Positions 1-11,593 of a DNA stretch of 64,000 nt are shown here, piece by piece. Source of the DNA: Gaiellasilicea sp963850995 (GTDB lineage Bacteria > Actinomycetota > Thermoleophilia > Gaiellales > Gaiellaceae); the NCBI GenBank assembly GCA_963850995.1, contig CAWKNQ010000013.1:186001-250000 (forward strand). The letters are read 5' to 3'. Both the position numbers and the translations under genes were made by a program. Within the stretch, counting starts at the first letter, position 1. Each line of letters opens with the position of its first letter. Below the pieces are notes generated by a model. That model had not been told where the DNA came from. It was given only the letters and a program-made list of their open reading frames with translations, and ran no database searches.

Positions 1-1059
1 CGCGTCAAGCTCGGCATCGACGTCACCGCGCCGCACGTCACGATCGGCAACGGCATTCCACTCCAGCGGATGCGCGCGTTTCAGGACGCGGGTCACATCG
101 GCGTGCTCATCGTCGGCGACTACACGACCCGGATCGGCGACCCGTCGGGGCGCTCCGCCGAGCGACCGATCCTCGAGCCGGAGGAGATCGACCGCAACGC
201 GCAGCGCTTCTTCGACCACGCGTCGCGGATCATCGATCCGGCGAAGACGGAGGTGCGCTTCAACAGCGAGTGGTTGAAGGAGCTCGACTTCGCCGGCGTG
301 CTCGCGCTCACACGCACGGTCACCGTTGCCCAGCTGCTCGAGCGCGACGACTTCGCGCAGCGGTTCAGGGCGCGGGAGCCGATCTCCGTCAGCGAACTGC
401 TCTACCCGCTGATGCAGGCCTACGACTCTGTTGCGATCGAAGCCGACGTCGAGCTCGGCGGTACCGACCAGCTCTACAACCTGCTTGCGGGACGGGAGGT
501 GATGCAGGCGTACGGACTGGCTCCCCAGGTCGTGCTCACCGTGCCGCTCCTGCTCGCCTGGGACGGTGAGAAGATGAGCGGCTCCCGCGGCAACTACATC
601 GGTCTCGCCGAGGCGCCCGAGGAGCAGTTCGGCAAGACGATGCGGATTCCCGACTCCCAGCTCGAGGAGTGGTACCGGCTCGTGGTGGAGCGGCCGGTGC
701 CGGACGGCGAGCCGATGCAGGCGAAATTGGCGCTCGCGCGCGCGATCGTCGCGCGCTCGCACGGGGAGGAGGCCGCGGACCGGGCGGAGGAGCACTTCAC
801 GCGTGTCGTCCGGGAAGGGCTTGCTCCCGAGGACGTGCCCGACGTGCCGCTGCCCGACGCCGATCCCGTCCATCTCCCGGCGCTGCTCGCCTCCGCGTTC
901 GGCCTCTCCACGAGCGAGGCGCGGCGGCTGATCGGCCAGGGCGGCGTGAAGGTGGACGGCGCCGCGGTGACGGAGCTCGACGTGCCGCGTTCAGGGCTCG
1001 TCGATACGACGCTCCAGGCCGGCAAGCGCCGCTTCGCCCGCCTCCGCGCGCCTGCTTGA
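1..1059 (+). CDS. tyrS: Tyrosyl-tRNA synthetase, 5' truncated by the window edge
   Basis: Charges tRNA-Tyr with tyrosine in the cytosol. The frame is open from base 1 (it reads RVKLGIDVTAPH before the first Met at 70), so the true start lies outside the window. The catalytic core shows the GDYTTRIGDPSGR segment, LGGTDQ of the tyrosine pocket, and KMSGS at the position of KMSKS. The C-terminus is an S4 RNA-binding domain (SEARRLIGQGGVKVDG). The HIGH position reads TIGN, so both histidines are missing compared with the HLGH of Thermus-type enzymes as I recall them. The rRNA promoter overlaps the stop codon. Confidence 0.95.
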   Translation, partial: RVKLGIDVTAPHVTIGNGIPLQRMRAFQDAGHIGVLIVGDYTTRIGDPSGRSAERPILEPEEIDRNAQRFFDHASRIIDPAKTEVRFNSEWLKELDFAGVLALTRTVTVAQLLERDDFAQRFRAREPISVSELLYPLMQAYDSVAIEADVELGGTDQLYNLLAGREVMQAYGLAPQVVLTVPLLLAWDGEKMSGSRGNYIGLAEAPEEQFGKTMRIPDSQLEEWYRLVVERPVPDGEPMQAKLALARAIVARSHGEEAADRAEEHFTRVVREGLAPEDVPDVPLPDADPVHLPALLASAFGLSTSEARRLIGQGGVKVDGAAVTELDVPRSGLVDTTLQAGKRRFARLRAPA

Positions 1060-1083
1060 CACCTTCGTTCGTGCTGGTACACT
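1056..1083 (+). promoter_or_regulatory. Candidate rRNA operon promoter
   Basis: TTGACA at 1056-1061 and TACACT at 1078-1083, 16 bp apart, with an extended -10 TGG just before the second box. The -35 box overlaps the tyrS stop codon. The predicted start is near 1090, about 360 bp upstream of mature 16S. The same 16-bp spacing occurs at the tRNA-Asn promoter. Confidence 0.7.
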
Positions 1084-1184
1084 TCCCCGGCCGCCCGAGA
1101 GGGTCGGCGTGACAAGGTCCCGTCCTCGACACAACGGAGCGCTTACAGGCACCGATCGGATACGATCAGCACCGCAGCTTGTAG

Positions 1185-1212
1185 GCCTCTGGCGCGAGTC
1201 GGAGGCTTTTTT
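1185..1212 (+). terminator. Terminator-like hairpin in the rRNA leader
   Basis: A 6-bp stem (1185-1190 with 1201-1206, one G-T pair), a 10-nt loop and six T residues at 1207-1212. It lies downstream of the only clear promoter, so either tyrS read-through ends here, rRNA transcripts pass it by antitermination, or a further promoter lies between 1213 and 1239 that I do not recognise. Confidence 0.5.
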
Positions 1213-1448
1213 ACGCCGCCACCCGTGACCGTGGCATCGGTCTTTGAAAACTCAACAGCGTGCGTTTACGTCGAGACCTCGTGGTCTCGCCGGCTTCGCC
1301 TTTTCGAAGGCGTCGCCTGCGAGTCGCTCGAGGCTCTAACCTCGTCACCCCTGCTGTGTTGTGCAACAGCACTGGGGAGACACTTTGAGCTCAAGCTCGA
1401 AGGAGAAAGCTTGCCGCTCTGCTTAACGGCAGTGCCGGCAAACCAATC
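1213..1448 (+). other. 16S rRNA leader with left arm of processing stem
   Basis: No gene. Bases 1247-1261 are the exact complement of 3110-3124 in the 16S-23S spacer, and the match continues imperfectly outward to GGTC/GACC at 1239-1242 and 3129-3132. Together they close the 16S precursor into the usual RNase III-type stem. Two further hairpins are clear: 1273-1288 (GAGACC/GGTCTC) and 1297-1312 (CGCCTT, TTCG tetraloop, AAGGCG). Confidence 0.75.
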
Positions 1449-2996
<1,548 letters not shown>

Positions 2997-3236
2997 CTAG
3001 GGATGCAGGAGCGCTTTTACTCCTGCAGGCGCCGAGCTCGTAGATGAGCTTGCTCGTCCGATGACTCGGTTCGCCTGGAAATAACGTCGACCTCGACGTA
3101 GCAGTCCGTACGCTGTTGAGTTTTGAGAGACCGTGCCAATGCCTTTCGAAGGCGGTGCGGTATTTCTCGTGTAAGGCGGGCCGCCGGCCTGCGTGCACCT
3201 TGAAAACTCCATAGTGGCAACACACGTGTTCTTTCT
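2997..3236 (+). other. 16S-23S internal transcribed spacer without tRNA
   Basis: 240 bp with no cloverleaf, so the tRNA-Ile/tRNA-Ala genes common in this spacer are absent. It contains the right arm of the 16S processing stem (3110-3132) and the left arm of the 23S processing stem (3203-3216, complementary to 6236-6249). The two stems share the motif AAAACTC. Confidence 0.85.
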
Positions 3237-6221
<2,985 letters not shown>

Positions 6222-6285
6222 TTGAACACGTATGTCACTATGGAGTTTTGAGGGTGCGCCACGTTGCCGGCGGACTTTCGACAAT
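6222..6285 (+). other. 23S-5S spacer with right arm of 23S processing stem
   Basis: Bases 6236-6249 are the exact complement of 3203-3216 in the 16S-23S spacer, closing the 23S precursor stem. Outer bases (GGGTGCGC with GCGTGCACC) extend it imperfectly. No tRNA is present. Confidence 0.75.
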
Positions 6286-6401
<116 letters not shown>

Positions 6402-6408
6402 TTACTTC

Positions 6409-6434
6409 CGAAGGGCCGCGAAAGCGGCCCTTCG
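6409..6434 (+). terminator. rRNA operon terminator hairpin
   Basis: Perfect 11-bp stem CGAAGGGCCGC/GCGGCCCTTCG closed by a GAAA tetraloop, starting 8 bp after 5S. The T-rich tail is weak (GTGCGTTCT), which is common in high-GC actinobacteria. Confidence 0.7.
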
Positions 6435-6453
6435 TGCGTTCTAGGATCGTGCT

Positions 6454-6983
6454 ATGGAGCTGACCGACGGCGTGATCGTGCTGCGCGCACCGCAGGACGA
6501 CGACGCCGAGGCGGTCTGCGCAGCGTGCCAGGACCCGGAGATTCTGCGGTGGCTTCCGCTCCTCCCGCAGCCGTACACGATCGAGAGCGCCCGCGAGTTC
6601 ATCGATTGGGCGCGGGACCGAAACGAGGCAGGCGACCGGCAGCTGGTGATCGTCGATGCGTCCGGCGGCGAGCTCCTCGGCTCGATCGGGATCGGCATCA
6701 ACGCGCGCATGAAGAACGGGCTGATCGGCTACTGGGTCGCCGCACCGGCCCGGCGGCGCGGCGTCGCGAGCCGTGCCCTCAGAATCCTCGCCGAGTGGGC
6801 ACTCGGCGAGGGCGGCTAGGCCGCCTCGAGCTGTACACCGACCCCGACAACGTCGGCTCCCAGCGCGTCGCGGAGAAGGTCGGGTTCCGGCGCGAAGGGG
6901 TCATCCGCGCGCACCTCGAGCACCGCGACGGTCGCCGCCGCGACTCGATCATGTTTTCGCTCCTACCCGGCGAGCTGGTGTAA
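6454..6983 (+). pseudogene. RimJ/RimL-type GNAT acetyltransferase, frameshifted
   Basis: The first 121 codons read as a GNAT N-terminus with the acetyl-CoA loop AAPARRRGVASRAL, then hit TAG at 6817. The other half continues in the frame one base back from 6816 and gives the typical LYTDPDNVGSQRVAEKVGF ending. The simplest explanation is loss of one base in the GGCGGCTAG stretch near 6814. The restored protein would be about 176 aa, normal for RimJ/RimL-like enzymes, which acetylate protein N-termini or small amines. Substrate unknown. Either a recent pseudogene or a sequence error. Confidence 0.8.
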
Positions 6984-7748
6984 CGCCTCGAGCCGCCGCT
7001 GGAGCGGAGGGTGGGTGACGAAGAGTGCCGCCAGGCCCTCCTCCGCGAATGGGTTCACGGTGTAGAGCGGCTCCGTCGCCGGGCTCGCCTCGAAGGAGAC
7101 GAGGTCGCTCGCGGCATCGAGCCGCAGGAGGGCGTCTGCCAGCTCGTCACCCGAGCCGACGATGGCTGCGGCGATGCGGTCGGCCGCGAGCTCGCGCTTC
7201 GGCGACAGGAGCAGGTGCACGAACGCCGCGGCGATGGGACCGAGCACCGCGAGGAGCGCCCGCTCGAACCACCCGCCGACGCGGGAGAGCTCGACGAGCA
7301 CGACGGCGAGCAACACGGCTGACGTCTGGACGAGCACGTCGCGACTGCGCACGTGGGCAAGCTCGTGCGCGAGCACCGCCTCGATCTCGGCGGGTCGCAG
7401 CGCGCCGAGCAGCCCGGTCGAGACCGCGAGCGCCGACCCGTGCGGCCCTCGGCCCGCCGCGAAGGCACGCGGATAGCCGTCGGGAATCAGATAGAGCTTC
7501 GGCGGACGCACGGCGAGCTTGGCCGACAGAGCGTCGACAGTCGAGCGCAGGAGCGGATCCTCCGCCAACGCGTACTCACGCGCACCCAGCATCCCGAGCA
7601 GCGCCCGGTCGGCGTAGGCATAGACGGCGAGCGCCGCAAGCAGGGCGCAGAAGACGAAGATGGACGCGGTTCGGTAGCCGCCGAGCAGCCAGCCGGCGGC
7701 GCCGAACGCGGCGGCGAGCAGGAGTGCGAGGAGCCACGCTTTCGCCAG
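6963..7748 (-). CDS. HtpX-like M48 family zinc metalloprotease
   Basis: Membrane protease for damaged membrane proteins, by analogy with HtpX. Zinc motif HELAH (in VLAHELAHVRSRD) and third ligand Glu in KRELAADR. Two hydrophobic segments follow the active site. The ATG at 7592 would drop the two N-terminal membrane helices, which are clearly present upstream in frame (WLLALLLAAAFGAAGW and SIFVFCALLAALAVYAY). No ATG, GTG or TTG exists in frame there, so I place the start at CTG 7748 as a best guess; an undetected frameshift is also possible. The 3' end overlaps the convergent GNAT gene by 21 bp. Confidence 0.8.
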   Translation of the reverse strand: MAKAWLLALLLAAAFGAAGWLLGGYRTASIFVFCALLAALAVYAYADRALLGMLGAREYALAEDPLLRSTVDALSAKLAVRPPKLYLIPDGYPRAFAAGRGPHGSALAVSTGLLGALRPAEIEAVLAHELAHVRSRDVLVQTSAVLLAVVLVELSRVGGWFERALLAVLGPIAAAFVHLLLSPKRELAADRIAAAIVGSGDELADALLRLDAASDLVSFEASPATEPLYTVNPFAEEGLAALFVTHPPLQRRLEALHQLAG

Positions 7749-7776
7749 GTTGCGCGCCGCAGCGAGGCGAAGCGAT

Positions 7777-8037
7777 CTAGGTGTCGTCGTCGCCGAGGCC
7801 GTCGCGGTCGTCCTCGCCGAGCCCGCGCGGCGGCCAGTCCGGCTCCGGTGCGTCGCAGCGGCTCGAGCAATGGAGCGAGGCGACGTTCTGGAGCGGGACG
7901 AGGATGTGACCGTTCAGCTCGATGTGGGGGACGTCCTCGATCGAGCAGTAGGCGGTCAGGACGCCCTCCTGGTACTCGCCTCCGAACAGCGCGACCTCGA
8001 TCTGCTCGCCCTTGTACTTGTTCGTGTAGTCCTCCAC
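7777..8037 (-). CDS. Conserved small acidic protein of unknown function
   Basis: 86 aa from a GTG at 8037; a TTG at 8070 would add 11 residues. It begins MEDYTNKYKGEQIEV, has an IEL-G-ILVPL-NVASLHC segment, a CSSRC pair and a very acidic tail ending GDDDT. I recognise no domain. Its first 29 bases are repeated almost exactly at 8932-8960, directly behind the histidine phosphatase gene, which suggests that the gene once followed that gene immediately and was separated by an insertion. The start at 8037 is preferred because the repeat begins there. Confidence 0.6.
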   Translation of the reverse strand: MEDYTNKYKGEQIEVALFGGEYQEGVLTAYCSIEDVPHIELNGHILVPLQNVASLHCSSRCDAPEPDWPPRGLGEDDRDGLGDDDT

Positions 8038-8038
8038 G
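8010..8038 (-). repeat. 29-bp direct repeat, copy A
   Basis: Same sequence as 8932-8960 with one mismatch, same orientation, 922 bp apart. It is the 5' end of the small acidic protein gene. Confidence 0.85.
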
Positions 8039-8518
8039 GCCGTGCAGGCTAGCCGTTTCGGCTTGTTCAACCGGTCGTATCAGTCGTCGTCTGCTGTGGA
8101 AGTCCGCCGCCGGTATGGTCGCGGAGCGTCTCGGCACATCTCGAACTCGAGACCACGGTGCAACGACGCCGACTCGCCCGCGTTAGATCTGAGACCAAGA
8201 CACCGGCAAGCTCCGAAACGTTCAAACCGTATCTGCTCGACCTTCCTGGTGATCGAGCCCATCATGGCTGTGCAGCGAAGGCAAGGGCCGACCGTTTCAA
8301 ATCGTGCATCCTCGCGGGCTTGAGGTGAAGCTGCTGAACTGACGCTGGCAGGCGGTCGGCACACGTCCGACCACCTGTGCCCGTCCTCGGAGCTATCCAC
8401 CCGTTCGCGTCTCGTTGCAGCGACAGGCTCGATTGAGCCGCGTCGCCGGAAGATAGCGCGACCCTCGCGCGTCTAGCGAGTACCGAGGCCGTCGGCATGG
8501 CGAAACGGAGATGCGTAA
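8039..8518. other. Non-coding segment inside the repeat-bounded block
   Basis: 480 bp with lower GC than its surroundings and stops in all frames. I find no tRNA, hairpin array or recognisable gene remnant. It is the left part of the block between the 29-bp direct repeats. Confidence 0.5.
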
Positions 8519-8884
8519 ATGTCCAGTCGTTTTCGAACGCACACGCTTGGTTTGATCGCCGTTAGCGCAGCACTGGCCGCGCTCGCCCTGGCGATCGTCG
8601 GCGGACGCGGCAGCGCAGAGTCCTGGCAGTACAACCAAGGCCCGGCATCTGCGCTGGTGGGGCGATGCGCCAGCGCCGTTTCGCCTTACCGGATTGAAGC
8701 TCGCACGATTTGTGCCTCATCCGGCGGGACGGTGCGTTGCTTCCATCGCAGTCTGACGGCGCACCTGGTTGACGCCTGGCGGCGTCGGATGTTTGCGGCG
8801 CTTCCGGTGTCTCACGACTTCGATGACTCTTGCGCTGCGGCGCGACGGGCCATCGAGCGAGCGGGTGCGCTTCCTCGATTGTGA
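8519..8884 (+). CDS. Possible small secreted protein, unknown
   Basis: 121 aa. Basic start MSSRFRTH, then a hydrophobic stretch LIAVSAALAALALAIVGG typical of a signal peptide or anchor, then a region with five cysteines and no known domain. It is the only open frame of size in the repeat-bounded block and its codon use is less GC3-rich than the neighbours. It may be foreign or not a gene. Confidence 0.35.
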   Translation: MSSRFRTHTLGLIAVSAALAALALAIVGGRGSAESWQYNQGPASALVGRCASAVSPYRIEARTICASSGGTVRCFHRSLTAHLVDAWRRRMFAALPVSHDFDDSCAAARRAIERAGALPRL

Positions 8885-8931
8885 CCGTTCCGCGACCGCG
8901 GAAAGCAAGCAAACTCGCTTGACCACTCGAA

Positions 8932-8960
8932 CCTTGTACTTGCTCGTGTAGTCCTCCACG
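8932..8960 (-). repeat. 29-bp direct repeat, copy B
   Basis: Second copy of 8010-8038. It encodes VEDYTSKYK right after the stop codon of the histidine phosphatase gene and then loses similarity, so it looks like the stranded 5' end of the small acidic protein gene. Confidence 0.85.
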
Positions 8961-8967
8961 AGGGCGG

Positions 8968-9501
8968 TCAGTGTACCGCCACGAAGGCGCCGTCCCGGAA
9001 CTCGAGCCCGTACACCGCGCAGTTGCCCCAGCGTCCCAGCCGCTCGCCGAGCGCGTCGTGCCAGAGCGCGTTCAGCGCGCCGCCGTGGGAGACGACGAGG
9101 ACGGTCTCGCCGGGATGCGCGGCGACGATGCGGTGGGCCGACGCCAGCACGCGTGCGCGGACCTCCTCGTAGGTCTCGCCGTCGTGCTGCTCGTGGTCGC
9201 CGAAGCGCGCGTCGATCTCTTCCCGCGTGAGGCCCTCCCACGAGCCGAAGTCGCGCTCCCGGAGGCCCGGGTCGAGCCGGACCTCGTGGCCGGTGGTCGC
9301 GGCGACGATCTCGGCCGTCTCACGCGCACGGCGCAGGTCGCTGGCATAGATGGCGTCGACCTCGGCCCGGTCCAGCTGACGCGCGAGCTCCGCCGCCTGG
9401 CGCCGCCCGAGCTCGTTCAGCTCCGTGTCGGATGTGCCCTGAACCCGCAGCTCGCGGTTCCAGTCCGTTTCGCCGTGTCGCGCCAGGAGGAGTGTCGTCA
9501 C
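8968..9501 (-). CDS. Histidine phosphatase family protein (phosphoglycerate mutase-like)
   Basis: 177 aa phosphohydrolase. The catalytic RHG motif is in LLARHGETDWN at residues 6-16, with the acid/base Glu region GLRERDFGSWEG and second catalytic histidine in VVSHGGALNAL. Length and motifs fit the cofactor-dependent mutase/alpha-ribazole phosphatase/broad-specificity phosphatase group; the true substrate cannot be told. Divergent from the SDR gene with only 19 bp between the start codons. Confidence 0.88.
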   Translation of the reverse strand: MTTLLLARHGETDWNRELRVQGTSDTELNELGRRQAAELARQLDRAEVDAIYASDLRRARETAEIVAATTGHEVRLDPGLRERDFGSWEGLTREEIDARFGDHEQHDGETYEEVRARVLASAHRIVAAHPGETVLVVSHGGALNALWHDALGERLGRWGNCAVYGLEFRDGAFVAVH

Positions 9502-9520
9502 GCCGTTACGCTAGCCGCCG

Positions 9521-10273
9521 ATGGACCTCGGACTGAGCGGAAAGGCCTGCATCGTGACCGGCTCGACCGGTGGGATCGGTCTCGAGACGGCAAAGCTGCT
9601 CGTGGCCGAAGGAGCTCGCGTGGTCACCTGCGGCCGCAGCGAGGCGCCGGCGATCGGCGAGGCGCTGCACGTGCGCGCCGATCTGTCCGACCCCGGCGCT
9701 CCCGGGCGGCTGATCGACACCGCCGTCGAGACCCTCGGCGGGCTCGACGTTCTCGTCAACAACGTCGGCTACGCCGTCCAGGCGCGCTTCGAGGAGGTCT
9801 CCGATGCGGACTGGGACGTGATGTGGCAGCTGAACGTGATGAGCTACGTGCGCGCGATCCGCGCCGCGCTGCCCCACCTGCGCGCGTCGAAAGGCGTCGT
9901 CGTCAACGTCTCGTCGACGGCGGGCAAGCGCCCCTCGGGCGGGATGCCGCACTACTCGGTCACGAAGGCGGCGGTGCTCTCGCTCTCGCGCCTCGTCGCC
10001 GACCTCTACGCCGCCGACGGGATCCGCTGCAACGCAGTCACGCCCGGGCCGACCGCGACGGAGGCGTGGCTCGGCGAGGGCGGGCTCGCCGACCAGCAGG
10101 GTGGCGACCGCGACGAGGTGCTGGCCAAGGTGGGCGCCGGGCGGCCGCTCGGCCGGCTTGCGGAGCCGGCGGAGATCGCTGCCGTGATCGCCTTCCTCGC
10201 CTCTGAGCGCGCCTCCTACGTCACGGGCGCTGCCTGGTCGGCCGACGGCGGGACGGTCCCGATCATCCTGTGA
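9521..10273 (+). CDS. SDR family NAD(P)-dependent oxidoreductase
   Basis: 250 aa classical short-chain dehydrogenase. Nucleotide loop TGSTGGIG (residues 13-20), NNVG motif, catalytic Ser in VNVSSTAG, and Tyr/Lys in YSVTK. Conserved PG after the active site and a typical C-terminal SADGG end. Substrate unknown. The stop overlaps the start of the cupin gene by 4 bp, so the two are probably co-translated. Confidence 0.9.
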   Translation: MDLGLSGKACIVTGSTGGIGLETAKLLVAEGARVVTCGRSEAPAIGEALHVRADLSDPGAPGRLIDTAVETLGGLDVLVNNVGYAVQARFEEVSDADWDVMWQLNVMSYVRAIRAALPHLRASKGVVVNVSSTAGKRPSGGMPHYSVTKAAVLSLSRLVADLYAADGIRCNAVTPGPTATEAWLGEGGLADQQGGDRDEVLAKVGAGRPLGRLAEPAEIAAVIAFLASERASYVTGAAWSADGGTVPIIL

Positions 10274-10635
10274 GCGAGATGCGCGACTTCGTCATCGTCG
10301 AGTGGAGCGATCCAGGCGGGACGGACTGGATCGCGCCGCTCCACATCCACCACGCCGACGACGAGGCGTGGCACGTGCTCGAGGGCAGCCTGCGCTTCCT
10401 GCTCCGCGGCGAGGTCGTCCACGCTCCAGCCGGCACCACCGTCTTCGCGGCCAAGGGCACCGCACACGCGTACGGCAACCCCTCGCCCGAGCCGGCCCGC
10501 TACCTGCTCGTGATGACGCCGAAGATCGAGCGCCTGATCGAGCGTCTCCACGAAGGAGATTGGCAGGACGTCCACGAGCTGTTCCGCGAGTACGACTCGG
10601 AGCTCCTGCCGCCGCCGACCGACCCTCTAGGCTGA
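10270..10635 (+). CDS. Cupin domain protein
   Basis: 121 aa single-domain cupin. Metal-binding signature with H-I-H-x(4)-E (HIHHADDEAWHVLEGS) and the second motif PAGTTVFAAKGTAHAYGN. GTG start overlaps the SDR stop (GTGA); an ATG three codons on is the alternative. Small cupins of this type are often isomerases, dioxygenases or sensors, and the role here cannot be assigned. Confidence 0.85.
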   Translation: MSEMRDFVIVEWSDPGGTDWIAPLHIHHADDEAWHVLEGSLRFLLRGEVVHAPAGTTVFAAKGTAHAYGNPSPEPARYLLVMTPKIERLIERLHEGDWQDVHELFREYDSELLPPPTDPLG

Positions 10636-10639
10636 CGGC

Positions 10640-11593
10640 ATGCCGGAGCTGGCCGGACGAGTCGCGGACGCCTTCGAGGCGCGCATCCGCGCGCAGGAAG
10701 AGAGCACGCTCTCGCAGCTCGCCGTCCGCTCCTACGAGACACGGGGCCGCGTCGCTGAAGAGGACGAGTGCGGCGTACGGACGCCGTTCCAGCGCGATCG
10801 CGACCGGATCGTCCACTCGAAGCCGTTCCGGCGGCTGAAAGGAAAGACCCAGGTCTTCATCGACCCCGCCGGCGACCACTTCCGGACGCGGATCACGCAC
10901 ACGCTCGAGACGACCGGCATCGCGCGCGTCGTCGCGCGGGCGCTCCGCCTGAACGAGGATCTGACCGAGGCGATCGGGCTCGGCCACGACATGGGGCACC
11001 CACCGTTCGGCCACGCGGGAGAAGACGAGCTCGACCGCTGCCTGCGCGAGCGGTTCGGCAGCGGCTTCCGCCACAACGAGCAGTCGCTGCGGATCGCGGA
11101 GGAGCTGAACCTGACCGCGGAGGTGCGCGACGGCATCCTCACGCACACGGGCGAGCGAGAGCCGCAGACGCTGGAAGGCAAGATCGTGCGGCTGGTCGAC
11201 CGGGTCGCCTACATCAACCACGACATCGACGACGCGATCCGCTGGGGCATGCTCACGCCCGCCGATCTCCCGCGCGCTGAGCTCGACCTACTCGGCGAGA
11301 CGGGCTCGAGCCGAATCGACACGCTCGTGCACGACCTGGTCGAGACCTCCGAGCGCGCCGGCGACATCGCCCAGAGCGAGGACGTCGGGACGGCGATGCT
11401 CGCGCTCCGCTCCTTCATGTTCGAGCGTGTCTACCTCGGCGAGCACGCCCGCGGCGAGCACGAGCGCGCGCACGCGACGATCGCGCGGATCTTCGAGCAC
11501 CTCGCCTCCCGCGGCGACTCGGAGGACGAGATTCGCGGCTTCGTCTCCGGGATGACCGACCGTTTCGCGCTCGCCTACGCCGAGCGGATCTGA
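10640..11593 (+). CDS. dgt: Deoxyguanosinetriphosphate triphosphohydrolase-like protein
   Basis: 317 aa HD-superfamily dNTP triphosphohydrolase, which removes tripolyphosphate from dGTP or other dNTPs. The N-terminal block FRRLKGKTQVF and the metal motif GLGHDMGHPPFGHAGE are diagnostic, with later HTGEREPQTLEG and RVAYINHDIDDA carrying the remaining HD residue. The stop overlaps the dnaG start by one base (TGATG), an arrangement often seen in actinobacteria. Confidence 0.93.
   Translation: MPELAGRVADAFEARIRAQEESTLSQLAVRSYETRGRVAEEDECGVRTPFQRDRDRIVHSKPFRRLKGKTQVFIDPAGDHFRTRITHTLETTGIARVVARALRLNEDLTEAIGLGHDMGHPPFGHAGEDELDRCLRERFGSGFRHNEQSLRIAEELNLTAEVRDGILTHTGEREPQTLEGKIVRLVDRVAYINHDIDDAIRWGMLTPADLPRAELDLLGETGSSRIDTLVHDLVETSERAGDIAQSEDVGTAMLALRSFMFERVYLGEHARGEHERAHATIARIFEHLASRGDSEDEIRGFVSGMTDRFALAYAERI

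Noticed and set aside
6810..6825. Programmed ribosomal frameshift in the GNAT gene
   Set aside because: No slippery heptamer and no downstream pseudoknot evident; several unrelated genes have the same single-base lesion.
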